Source of the DNA: GCA-2746365 sp963711255
GTDB lineage: Bacteria; Pseudomonadota; Gammaproteobacteria; SZUA-229
Direction of reading: 5' to 3'
Assembly (NCBI GenBank): GCA_963711255.1
Contig: CAVQDO010000021.1
Coordinates: 1 to 64,000, forward strand
Length of the DNA stretch: 64,000 nucleotides
In this document: positions 1-8,764 of the stretch, piece by piece
Numbering within the stretch: the first letter of the stretch is position 1
Layout: each line of letters starts with the position of its first letter
Notes under the pieces: generated by a model
What the model was told of the DNA's origin: nothing
Database searches by the model: none
The model's input: only the letters and a program-made list of their open reading frames with translations
Translations under genes and position numbers: made by a program

Positions 1-1396
1 ACCAGGCAGTTTTCCCCCTAAAGTGAAGAAGTTCTGGTTATTACCATGATTCCAGCCTAATGAAGAGTTCAGGTTTACACGACGGCCAAAATCACCAAAT
101 ACATTGATAATAATATTATCTGTTGGTCGAGTGCAAATTAGTTATTGGTGTCCCAGTTACACCAACAGTCTATGTACCAGAATATTTAATATGCATCATG
201 GCAACACGTAAAGCTTCAAACACACCACGCATCCTGGCCGGATATCGATCAACACCATTATTATGATCATCCCAACCACCAAAAGCACCACCAAGCGTTA
301 TAAATAATGTACTTGGATTCTCAATAGCCATAGTTACAGCTGCCTGTAAACTTCTACCAACACCGGTATCAGGATATTCTAAAGTTGAGTTACCACCATT
401 TGCATCAATATCATCTGGATCAGATGCTGGTAATGTAGGCAAAACAAAACCAGTTGAAAATACCTGCATGACCTGCTCAAGCTCTTCCCTTTGCGTGAAC
501 GCTTCAACCACTTCCGTATAATCTCTAGGGTCTGCAGCTGTTGTCTGATTAGCCAGGTCATCAAGCAGAGCACTTTTTTCTTCTGGTGTTAAAGACCCGC
601 CAGACAGGCTGTCAATATTCCGTGTAAACGGATTACTCAAGTCATCATTAACAGAAATACCATTAAATAATAATGGTAAAGGATCGCTGTCACCTTTATC
701 AAATATTCGAGTATCACCATCTGATATCGATATAAACGGCATGATAAGCTGTTCAACATCCGCTATGGCTGCGCCACCTGCCAATGTTGTATTTGCTTCG
801 TATAATGCCCTATGATTTGCAATAATTGACGCCAGCTTATTACCCATGCCCGGTGCAAAGTCTATATCCAGCGAGCCTTTTTGACTCATCAGAATATTCT
901 CTCGATGCGATTGCGAAGTGTTTTTCCGGCTCATCATGGTACGATAAACTGACATATGGCCCTGATCTACAAGAAACTCCATATCATCACCACCTGCACC
1001 CTAGCCCTGTCATCTGCGTCACCATTATCCGGATTAGCATCAGAACCCCAGAAACCACTGGGTGTTATAGACTCCGCGTCCACACCGACCCGGTACCTTG
1101 CTGCTCAAGAATACCTGAAAAGAAATCCGCATATTTCATTTGGGAGTTCTCTTCAATACCGTCAGCACCCGTCATATTAGATAAGTTACCCGCAAGCTCG
1201 GAAGGTCCGCCATATAAAAACAGGTTTATTACCTGTGGCATACACGGAAGGCACACTCAATGCAGTAATATTTATTGATGAATAATCAATCGCTGCATCA
1301 GCTTTTTTGTACATCGAACGATAATGAGCTGACCTGGGGTATTACAGGTGCAATACCGGCAGCAGCTAAAATTTTGAGAAACGTCCTACGATTCAT
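1..1396 (-). pseudogene. DUF1501 family exported protein, frameshifted, incomplete at window edge
   Basis: Read from an ATG at 1396 (GGAGA five bases upstream) the protein begins with a Tat-like signal (NRRTFLK followed by an Ala/Ile stretch). Reading frame changes then occur near 1300, near 1240, between about 1000 and 1060, and near 140-170. The open stretches between them carry family-like blocks in order: INLFLYGGPSEL, MEFLVDQGHMSVYRTMMSRKN, and at the far end VFGDFGRRVN with a downstream WNHGNNQ. This matches DUF1501 proteins, secreted proteins of unknown function often encoded beside a partner exported protein, as here. Each frame change could be repaired by one base, so sequencing indels are possible; otherwise it is a decaying gene. 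The C-terminal end lies outside the window. Confidence 0.75.
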
Positions 1397-1410
1397 CGTA
1401 TTCTCCACTC

Positions 1411-3154
1411 TTATTGGTTAACTGAAGTAAAATAATAGAGCTCTGGTAATCGAGAGATATAATCAAGAACATCTTCAGTTACTTCCTCATATCTGAAGTC
1501 TTTAATTAGCTCTACACCAGCATTTACAGTATCTGTATAATCACGAATATTCACTATAAAATCATAAAGTCCTGCATGCTCAGTAGCCGTTGCTTTTCTG
1601 TGCAACGTATTCAAGAATAAATAATCGATATAGTCATCTACTGATAAACCCGCAACAAATGGATGAAGCTCATCATTCACATCAAATATAAGGCCATCAC
1701 CAGCGTCTCTAATACCACCCTTATAACTACTAACTCTCTTAAGTAGCTCCATACGAACAGCTTTATGATAATTAGCAAAACTTAAAGCATCTAGTGGTAC
1801 GCTGGGTAATCTGCCAATTTTCAGCGACATAGCAGGCCAGGTCATACCATTCATATAAATATCCTGGTTATCAATATCAGTCATACGTTCAAATATTCGA
1901 TCATCAACCTCACCCTCATCAGCAAGTACGTCCCATTTTAAAGTGTCAAGTAATGGGAGAAAGTTTTCCTCGAATGATTTTGGCCGATGCGTATTCAATA
2001 AATACTCACGAGAAAAAAGTATTGCCGTAATAATATCTTCATACGTCTCAGGGCCCGCTGCAACGATGGCATCACTCACCGCCAGCCTTGCTTCAGATTG
2101 CGCCTGTCCCGGCATGAAGTAATTGATAATGACTTCTACTGCACGAGGTATAAGCAGGCTATGGCCTGCGACTACGTTATATACATCTGCACAACTGACA
2201 ACAAATGAGTCCTCTAATATCAACTTTGGACTGGTATTTGGAAAATCTGTCTGCCCTATCAAGTAATCATCACTTGCACGCGTCAAAAATAGATCACGGC
2301 ATGCAATACCCGCGTTCTCTATCGATTCTGGTAATGACGCAATGACAGGATATTGTATTTTTTCCTCTTCAGTTAAACCGCCATCCTGAAACAGACCCAG
2401 ATAATTTTCAAAGGCTTCCAGTGCATGATTCTGTGGTGTACGAGAGACACGCCAGCGTGATAATGAGCCCATATTTGAACTTACCATCTGACGTATAGTT
2501 GCACGTTCATTGATGTTGTTAAATAAAAACCTGAACATGCGCTGCACATCCAGCATATCCGTGCTTTCCATTTCTTCCGCCGGTGAATACTGTACTGTGT
2601 TGGCCATAAAATATGCCATCCAGTTGACATATAAATCACGGCTAACTGGATAATCTTTAATACGTGCTAACGGTATCTGGCGTGCTCGTTGGTTATCTTC
2701 AAGATTACTATTATCATCAAAAGTGTAACGAGCCAAATCCTCATCTGGATTACTTAAATCTTCATCAAGTCCATCAATAGCTCTGTCGTACTCACTTATC
2801 TCTTCAAGACTGAGATTGGTTGCCAGCTTGTTCCTTGTATTAACCAGGAAATTTGTATCAAGTGGTTGCAGTGTAGATAAATTGGCATTAGTAAAATCAA
2901 AAAACTGATCCGCAGTAATACCTCTAAACAATGTACCATACAGTTTACTGGCCACCTGGTATTGCTGCTCAGGGGGTAAGGCATTAAATTCCGCCTGGCT
3001 CAAGGGTGCCCCGGCACCACTAACCACAAATTCCGTTTGCCCTGTTGGCGTACCTGGATCACAAGCCAGCCAGACTAAAGGAGGCAATCAATAAAACTGC
3101 ATTGACAGTCAGCTTTTTCGCACGATTTGTGGTTCTCATTATGGGTTTCATCAT
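1411..3154 (-). CDS. Exported lipoprotein of unknown function, partner of DUF1501 gene, frameshift at the lipobox
   Basis: The main open frame (1411-3087) codes for about 550 residues with no recognised catalytic motif. The natural start is the ATG at 3154, preceded by AGGTGA, which opens a signal peptide (KKLTVNAVLLIASFSLAG) that runs into a stop at 3065. Removing one base of the AA pair at 3063-3064 joins it to the main frame as SLAGC-DPGTP, a perfect lipobox. The protein is therefore probably a lipoprotein of about 577 residues, with one extra base in this sequence. It ends 14 bases before the DUF1501 start, so the two form an operon. Pairs of DUF1501 with a large exported protein are common in marine bacteria; the family of this partner I cannot name with confidence. 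Confidence 0.7.
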
Positions 3155-3691
3155 TATGTTCACCTAAATACATCCCGTATAGAAATAACATTGCGCATCG
3201 ATTAAATGCATCGTTGTATTTAATTAAATTTGAGTATTCTTTTACAGCCACGAGAACCCTGACTGACATTTGTCCTGAAGAGTTAAGATTTTTAACGTCC
3301 AGATAAAAGAATAATACACCAATTATAGGAAAAACTGTCAATTTTTCGACAAAAAAAGACGGACAATATTAATAACTTGTGAGCCAGGTCAGATAATTTA
3401 TAAAATACACATGTAAATCAGAATGTTACAAATATATCCGTAAAGCCAGGAAAGTGAAATGAAGATTAAAAATGCAGATATTTAAAAAATATTGAGCAAT
3501 CAGTCGGTATAAACTGAGAGTTTTAAAACACATTGTAAGGTTTTTATATTAACTGCTGTTCGCGGAATGAATTATTCAGCATTAATGAGGGTGTAACCTG
3601 TTAGAAATCGCGCTTTGAAAAGCGCTCCTACCGTAGCTATACGCCCGTAGGAGCGCTTTTCAAAGCGCGATTTCTATCAGGTGACAGTATC
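3155..3691. other. Intergenic region with a REP-like inverted repeat
   Basis: No gene is seen. The AT-rich part (3155-3575) holds the likely promoter of the leftward lipoprotein operon but no clear sigma28 or sigma54 match. The right end carries the repeat annotated separately at 3581-3681. Confidence 0.6.
3581..3681. repeat. REP-like element: 35-bp inverted repeat, copy 1 of a dispersed family
   Basis: Arms 3597-3631 and 3647-3681 match at 34 of 35 positions around a 15-base loop. The core is CGCGCTTTGAAAAGCGCTCC, itself a hairpin. The flank ATTAATGAGGGTGTAACCTG at 3581-3600 recurs exactly at 44396-44415, next to the same core. The structure is that of a bacterial REP/BIME element. It lies just past the stop of the leftward diguanylate cyclase gene and could also act as a transcription terminator or mRNA stabiliser. 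Confidence 0.85.
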
Positions 3692-5377
3692 TCAGGTAGC
3701 TGCATCACCTTCATACACAGTACACAAGTTTCTGCCAGCGTCTTTACTCTGGTAAAGCGCCTTGTCCGCTTTATCGAGTACGGTGATTATTTCATCGCCC
3801 GGCTGAAAATCTGAAAGACCTACCGAGGATGTAATTCGAATATGTTTGCCCTGGTAATGAAAATTACATTCTTCCAGCATGACACGCAGCTTTTCATTTA
3901 GCATCAGCGCCATGTCCAGCGGCGTATCCGGCATCAGCAGGACAAACTCTTCACCGCCAATTCTGGCAAACATGTCAACTTTTCTGATTCGAGACTGAAT
4001 GATGTCGGCAAATAATTTTAATACACGATCACCAACACCGTGCCCATAATTATCATTAATCGATTTAAAATTGTCGAGATCCCAGATCGCCATGCAAAAA
4101 GGTGATTTGTGACGTTTCCAGCGATTATATTCAAGAGTCACCCTCTCATCGAAAGCGAGTCTGTTAGAAATTCCAGTTAGAGGGTCTCTCAATAGCTGGA
4201 TTTTACTTACCTGTAGCTGCTCTTTTAATTTTTTCGACTCTTTCTGAGAACGCGAAAGCTCCTGCATTATTTTCGCGTAGCCCTGTGCGGACTGTTTTTC
4301 CTGATCCACATCTACATGCTTGAACTCTTCTACCTGTTTCCTTATTTCCTGAAGACTCGCCGATACATGTTGCTTAAGTTCAGTTAAATCTGTTGCTTCG
4401 GATACGCTTTTCTCTAACCCTAACACGCCTGTTTCTACGGAATCGGTCAGCGCTAAGGAACGGGTTTTGGCCTCGTTTTTATCACGATTTATCTCGTGCA
4501 TAAAGGATTCAATGTCTTCAAGCTGAGCATTAATCTTGGTTAAATAGTCTTCCAGCTCACGCTTTTCCTGTTCGATTGAGCCAATACTTTTATTGACCAG
4601 CATAACCAGTTTATTGGTCAGACTTTGCCATTTATCATTACTTTCACCTGGAGCACTCAATAACCTGGCAAAATTATCCAGATCCTTTTTTGAAGAGGCC
4701 GGCAATGTCAGCTGGTTAACCATTTCAGTCAACACGTTATTCACATTTGCCTTATCGCCATGCTCATTCTGTTTGCTATCGATAATCGTATTAATATACA
4801 AATACAGCTCACTGGCCAGATCCTGCATAACGTTTGCCGATTCAATTTCACCATCAAACTTGAATTCAGTGGCTGTAGAAAGATCGTTTACGAAGGACTT
4901 AATACTTTTTATATAACGTTTTTTATCTGCCTGATAATCGCCGAACATGTTCAGCAGTGCCATAGATAGTTCATTGTCGGGCAACTCGGCAGCGATTAAG
5001 CCATCCAGCCTGGAAAATAATTCAGCTGATGAAGCTATCTCGCTATTCTGTTTTAAAGCCTTATCCAGACAATTATAAAATTGTGGGTGCAGAGCAGAGC
5101 CCGCATGATAATCGGCGTGATTGATTAAAATAAAGAGGCTATCAAGATGTTTACTTAACGCATCCAGATCGACATGATCATCAACACTCCCCTTTATTTC
5201 ATCGAGTACGGCATTAACCTGTTCATTCTCACTTTTTGATGCCAGCGATAAACGTATTACTGCTTTTTTCAAAACCTGCCGCATATCCATCAGGCGTGCC
5301 TGCTTATCGTTTAACAGGCGCACTGATTTTTCATATATTTTTTTCACATCATTATCTGTCGAAGAATTCATAATCAT
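3692..5377 (-). CDS. Diguanylate cyclase (GGEEF) with long helical N-terminal region
   Basis: The C-terminal 170 residues are a complete GGDEF domain making c-di-GMP from GTP: RDPLTGISNR linker, WDLDNFKSINDNYGHGVGD, RIGGEEFVLLMP active loop, and an RKVD inhibitory I-site exactly five residues before GGEEF, so product inhibition is expected. The first 390 residues are mostly charged helix and coiled coil with no recognised sensor domain and no membrane segment, so the enzyme is cytoplasmic. It is the last gene of the STAS operon; its ATG directly follows the TGA of the receiver-kinase gene, so translation is coupled. Position and domain order make it the counterpart of HsbD, the cyclase bound by HsbA in Pseudomonas; that role is inferred. 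Confidence 0.9.
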   Translation of the reverse strand: MIMNSSTDNDVKKIYEKSVRLLNDKQARLMDMRQVLKKAVIRLSLASKSENEQVNAVLDEIKGSVDDHVDLDALSKHLDSLFILINHADYHAGSALHPQFYNCLDKALKQNSEIASSAELFSRLDGLIAAELPDNELSMALLNMFGDYQADKKRYIKSIKSFVNDLSTATEFKFDGEIESANVMQDLASELYLYINTIIDSKQNEHGDKANVNNVLTEMVNQLTLPASSKKDLDNFARLLSAPGESNDKWQSLTNKLVMLVNKSIGSIEQEKRELEDYLTKINAQLEDIESFMHEINRDKNEAKTRSLALTDSVETGVLGLEKSVSEATDLTELKQHVSASLQEIRKQVEEFKHVDVDQEKQSAQGYAKIMQELSRSQKESKKLKEQLQVSKIQLLRDPLTGISNRLAFDERVTLEYNRWKRHKSPFCMAIWDLDNFKSINDNYGHGVGDRVLKLFADIIQSRIRKVDMFARIGGEEFVLLMPDTPLDMALMLNEKLRVMLEECNFHYQGKHIRITSSVGLSDFQPGDEIITVLDKADKALYQSKDAGRNLCTVYEGDAAT

Positions 5378-6277
5378 TCACTGTAAAGGCACTGTTACAC
5401 AGACTTGTTTACCATCATCATGGTATTCAATTTGATTAAAACTAACTGAATTTGCCAGGGCAATGCCACGGCCGTGGCTATCAAATGCACGTTCCGGGCT
5501 TATTTCCAGGTATTGATTCCAGTCAAAACCATCTCCCTGGTCAGTAATAATAAATGTTATTTCACTATTACTCCTGGAGAATTCAACCGTGGCATATTTG
5601 TCTTTATATAAAGAAGATGACAACCTGCTATCAATTTCATTTTCCCAGGTGCCATCAGCATTTAACCTGGACTTTTCCTCATAGGTAATCCCTAAATTGC
5701 CATGCTCAACAGCGTTGGTTATCAACTCTGTCAGGCCCAGCACAACGCGTTCAGAATCAGGGCAGGCATTAGCTAGAAGCATTGCCAGGTTCCTTCCTTC
5801 TTCAAGTGACTTGAAAACAAATTTTCCTTGTTCCATCATTTTCAGGGTCTCAGCTGTCTGGTTTAAATTATCTTTGATTGCAAGGTAGTACTGATAATCA
5901 CGAATTGCTGTCTGCACTATGGCAATGAGTGTTTTCTGGTCATAGGGCTTTGATAAATAATAATGCGCACCTGCATTCAGACCTTCAAGCATATTATTCT
6001 TGCCTGTTTTAGCCGTTTGCATAATGACAGGCAGTCTGTTCAACTGTTCGTGCTGCTTAATTTTTGTTAATACTTCCATTCCATTAATTCCAGGCATCAT
6101 GCGATCAAGTAATACTGCACTAAATTTTTCCGGTTCATCATTTAACACCTTCAGGGCAAGCTCGCCGTTGTCAACACATACAACGTCCAGTTCAATATCA
6201 CTTAAATACTCTTCTATGAGCTCAAGGTTGAACTGCTCATCATCGACTACTAATACAACTGGTTTTTCATCTGGCAT
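5378..6277 (-). CDS. Response regulator with RsbW-like HATPase output
   Basis: Residues 1-125 are a receiver domain with every key residue: the VVDDEQ acidic pair, the phospho-acceptor in LLDRMMPG, Thr in MQTAKT, and Lys in SKPYD. Residues about 150-299 form an anti-sigma-type GHKL ATPase/kinase domain: ELITNAVEHGNLGI (N box), DQGDGFDW (G1 box) and SHGRGIALA (G2 box). Such a protein would be a phosphorylation-gated serine kinase or anti-sigma partner, plausibly acting on the STAS protein of the same operon. It starts 14 bases after the PP2C gene ends and its stop abuts the cyclase start. It has no counterpart in the Pseudomonas Hsb operon as I know it. Confidence 0.85.
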   Translation of the reverse strand: MPDEKPVVLVVDDEQFNLELIEEYLSDIELDVVCVDNGELALKVLNDEPEKFSAVLLDRMMPGINGMEVLTKIKQHEQLNRLPVIMQTAKTGKNNMLEGLNAGAHYYLSKPYDQKTLIAIVQTAIRDYQYYLAIKDNLNQTAETLKMMEQGKFVFKSLEEGRNLAMLLANACPDSERVVLGLTELITNAVEHGNLGITYEEKSRLNADGTWENEIDSRLSSSLYKDKYATVEFSRSNSEITFIITDQGDGFDWNQYLEISPERAFDSHGRGIALANSVSFNQIEYHDDGKQVCVTVPLQ

Positions 6278-6291
6278 AACAGGTAAACAAC

Positions 6292-7956
6292 CTATGCACT
6301 CTCGTGCATAACCGCTTCCACCAGATTCCCTCTGCCATGGTAGTGCAATGAATCACATATTTCGTATACCAGTGATATTCCTTCACTAGCTTTAGAACCC
6401 TTGTCATCACCATTAATAATGCCTTGAATAAGCCTGGCATGATCAAAGCCTTCACCACTATCTTCAACACTCACTAGCAAAGCCGGACTATTCTGATGAT
6501 CAACTTTTTTAAGGCCAATTCGAAGATAGGCATTTGAATTTATTCCATGTTGATTAACTGCTAATATCCCGTGCCGAATTGCATTACTATAAAGCGCAGA
6601 AACAACAAACGATAATTTCTTCTGATTTAGATTATTTTCTGTAATCTTTTCAGCTTCACATAATACGATTGGTACCGGGTTAACAGTTTTAAGGCTAGAC
6701 CCTCTCAATTCCATATACCAGTGCCATTCACTATGTTCGTCAGGTATGCTTGAAACTTTCCTATCAACATCATCATGCACTTCTGTTAATTGATTTGTGC
6801 ATGGAATACAGGCAAGCGTTACATCATCATCAGGGTTAATACCTTCACAATAGCGATTGAAAGCGTCCACTATGCGTGGAAATATTGATTCACACTGAAG
6901 GTTATTTTGAAAGCACATTTCGAGGTGCTCATAACCAAACATGTCACCATTGATATTCGCCGCATCGGTAAGACCGTCTGTATAGATTATCAACTCGTCA
7001 TCATGACTGGCTTCAATTAGCACCGGATCAAACCGGCTTTGACTTGAATCACTAATTCCAAGTGGGATATGATTCGATTCGATTTTCTGGACTATTTCAC
7101 CTGTCAAACTATTTCTCTGGTATATATCCGGCATACCGCCGTTCCAGACCTTTACACTCTTTTCATCGCTGTTTATTTTTATTGCGACGCATGCCATGAA
7201 CATGCTGACTGGTAATAAGGTATGTAACTTGGAATTGATGTTTTCCAGAATACTATCTATTTCAAATCCCTTTTCCGTCATTACACTAAATATATCTGCT
7301 ACAGGTAAAGAGCCAATAGCAGCAGAAAGGCCATGCCCGGTGAAGTCAGCCAGAAGTATGTGCAAACTGCCATCCGGATGTTTCGCAGTTAAGAATAAAT
7401 CACCACTAAAAACACCTTTGGACCGGCTCAATAGCTTTATTTCCTCAAACTGGATATGCCGTTCTGATAATGCATAAGCCAGAATCTGCTTAGCCACAAG
7501 CTGTTCATTTAGTGAACTTTTATATAATTGCTTTAATTCCTTTATCTGCTCAAGTGATGTTAACCTGGCATTCAAAGTTGTTGATGTAAATGGCGTAAAG
7601 ATAAAGTCATCGCCACCTGCAGAAAGACAATTAGATAAAAGCTCTTCATTATTTTCAGATGTAATCAGAATAACCGGAACAAAATTTTCTTCAATTCGTG
7701 TCCGGATTGAATAAACAAGTTCATCCCCAGGCATATTGATACTATCGAGATCAATCAGGACAACGTCAATATGGCTGTTGCCAAGTAGCTGTAAAGCTCG
7801 CTTGCCTTCGCTGACAACCAGGCAATCATATCCGCCCTGTGTTAATGAATGATCAATCTGTGAAATGGTTTTACCTGAATCACTGATGACAAGGACTCTT
7901 CCATGATTTTGGCGTAACCCGTATGCAGTCGAAGTCGATGCTAACGCATGACTCAT
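6292..7956 (-). CDS. HsbR-like receiver / PP2C (SpoIIE) phosphatase / HATPase switch protein
   Basis: Three domains: a receiver (about 20-135), a SpoIIE-type PP2C serine phosphatase (about 170-385; ADFTGHG, WNGGMPDIY, YTDGLTDA and DDDVTL carry the metal-binding Asp residues) and a GHKL kinase domain (about 430-550; ALYSNAIRHG, EDSGEGFDH, SEGISLVYEICD). This is the architecture of Pseudomonas HsbR, which phosphorylates and dephosphorylates the STAS protein HsbA. The receiver is unusual: the first acidic pair is reduced to one Asp (VISDSG) and the conserved Lys is Thr (IFTPFTS), so phosphorylation may be weak or absent. It overlaps the upstream STAS gene by ATGA (7953-7956). Confidence 0.88.
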   Translation of the reverse strand: MSHALASTSTAYGLRQNHGRVLVISDSGKTISQIDHSLTQGGYDCLVVSEGKRALQLLGNSHIDVVLIDLDSINMPGDELVYSIRTRIEENFVPVILITSENNEELLSNCLSAGGDDFIFTPFTSTTLNARLTSLEQIKELKQLYKSSLNEQLVAKQILAYALSERHIQFEEIKLLSRSKGVFSGDLFLTAKHPDGSLHILLADFTGHGLSAAIGSLPVADIFSVMTEKGFEIDSILENINSKLHTLLPVSMFMACVAIKINSDEKSVKVWNGGMPDIYQRNSLTGEIVQKIESNHIPLGISDSSQSRFDPVLIEASHDDELIIYTDGLTDAANINGDMFGYEHLEMCFQNNLQCESIFPRIVDAFNRYCEGINPDDDVTLACIPCTNQLTEVHDDVDRKVSSIPDEHSEWHWYMELRGSSLKTVNPVPIVLCEAEKITENNLNQKKLSFVVSALYSNAIRHGILAVNQHGINSNAYLRIGLKKVDHQNSPALLVSVEDSGEGFDHARLIQGIINGDDKGSKASEGISLVYEICDSLHYHGRGNLVEAVMHESA

Positions 7957-8312
7957 ACACCGGCTCCTGCACCAAACTCAGAATCAGCAGCTATTGGGCT
8001 GGCGTAATTGATGGTAAATAACTGTTCGAAATTTGCAACTTTTAAGATGCTGTCAACCTGTTCACTAGGCTGCTCAAGATAGACGCTACCTCCCCGGCAT
8101 TTCGCATGCTCCCTTAGCAGCAACAACATACCTAGTGCTGAGCTATCCATATAACTGGCACCGCTTAAATTAACGTAATAGGCGACGCCTTCCTGGCCTG
8201 GAACCTGACGATATGTATCTCTAAATTCCTGCGAGATTTTATAGTCAAATCTTCCAGTAATATTTATATGTACCTTCTTACCATCGCTAGATACATCCTG
8301 ACTTACTGACAT
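7953..8312 (-). CDS. HsbA-like STAS anti-sigma factor antagonist
   Basis: A 119-residue single STAS domain. The MDSSALG loop at about residues 55-61 contains the serine phosphorylated in this family. The ATG at 8312 is chosen because GGAGATGAAAC lies just upstream and a FliA promoter ends at 8367; an upstream in-frame ATG at 8342 has no such site. First gene of a four-gene operon with two kinase-domain proteins and a diguanylate cyclase. In Pseudomonas aeruginosa the homologous HsbA binds the anti-sigma factor FlgM when unphosphorylated and the cyclase HsbD when phosphorylated; FlgM is encoded in this window at 63.3 kb, which makes the same role likely here. Confidence 0.85.
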   Translation of the reverse strand: MSVSQDVSSDGKKVHINITGRFDYKISQEFRDTYRQVPGQEGVAYYVNLSGASYMDSSALGMLLLLREHAKCRGGSVYLEQPSEQVDSILKVANFEQLFTINYASPIAADSEFGAGAGV

Positions 8313-8366
8313 AGTTTCATCTCCAATTAATATTAAGGCCATTACTAAAATAACCCCATGTGGAAA

Positions 8367-8393
8367 CTATCGGCAGAATGCGCTAAATCCTTA
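8367..8393 (-). promoter_or_regulatory. FliA (sigma28) promoter of the STAS / c-di-GMP operon
   Basis: On the minus strand TAAGGATT, 11 bases, GCCGATAG, against the consensus TAAAGTTT-N11-GCCGATAA (6/8 and 7/8). Predicted start near 8360, about 48 bases before the STAS ATG. Confidence 0.75.
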
Positions 8394-8764
8394 GCTGACG
8401 GATAAAATTAATTAGACAGGATAGCTGGGTAAAAAGGAGGTGAAAACTGGAGACGCAGGCTTTATTGTGAACCAGGGAATCTTTCTTAAATTGTTGTTAT
8501 CAATGAAAATAACTACTTATGTATCCAAGGATAGATTGAATTACTGTTTTTACAGCTGTGGTTTTTCTGGCATTACTTATGGCGCCGCGCCGCACTATCA
8601 GGTGGTTACATGCTGCGTTGGGCAGCCTGCCCTCATACATCGAATCATATTTTGACATTGATTTTCACCTTTTGAACATTTACCGGCAAGCGTACTTGCC
8701 TTAGTAGTTAGCGGTTACTGAAAACAGTCAAATATCCCGTGACTTTAGCCTGATGCTACTCACT
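8394..8764. other. Intergenic region, no gene supported
   Basis: Lies between the upstream side of the STAS operon promoter and the 3' end of the leftward GGDEF-EAL gene. A 71-codon rightward frame at 8440-8655 has no recognisable domain and is not annotated. No hairpin followed by a T run was seen. Confidence 0.5.

Noticed and set aside
8440..8655. 71-codon rightward frame
   Set aside because: No domain, no convincing context, and composition like the surrounding intergenic DNA; not supported as a gene.
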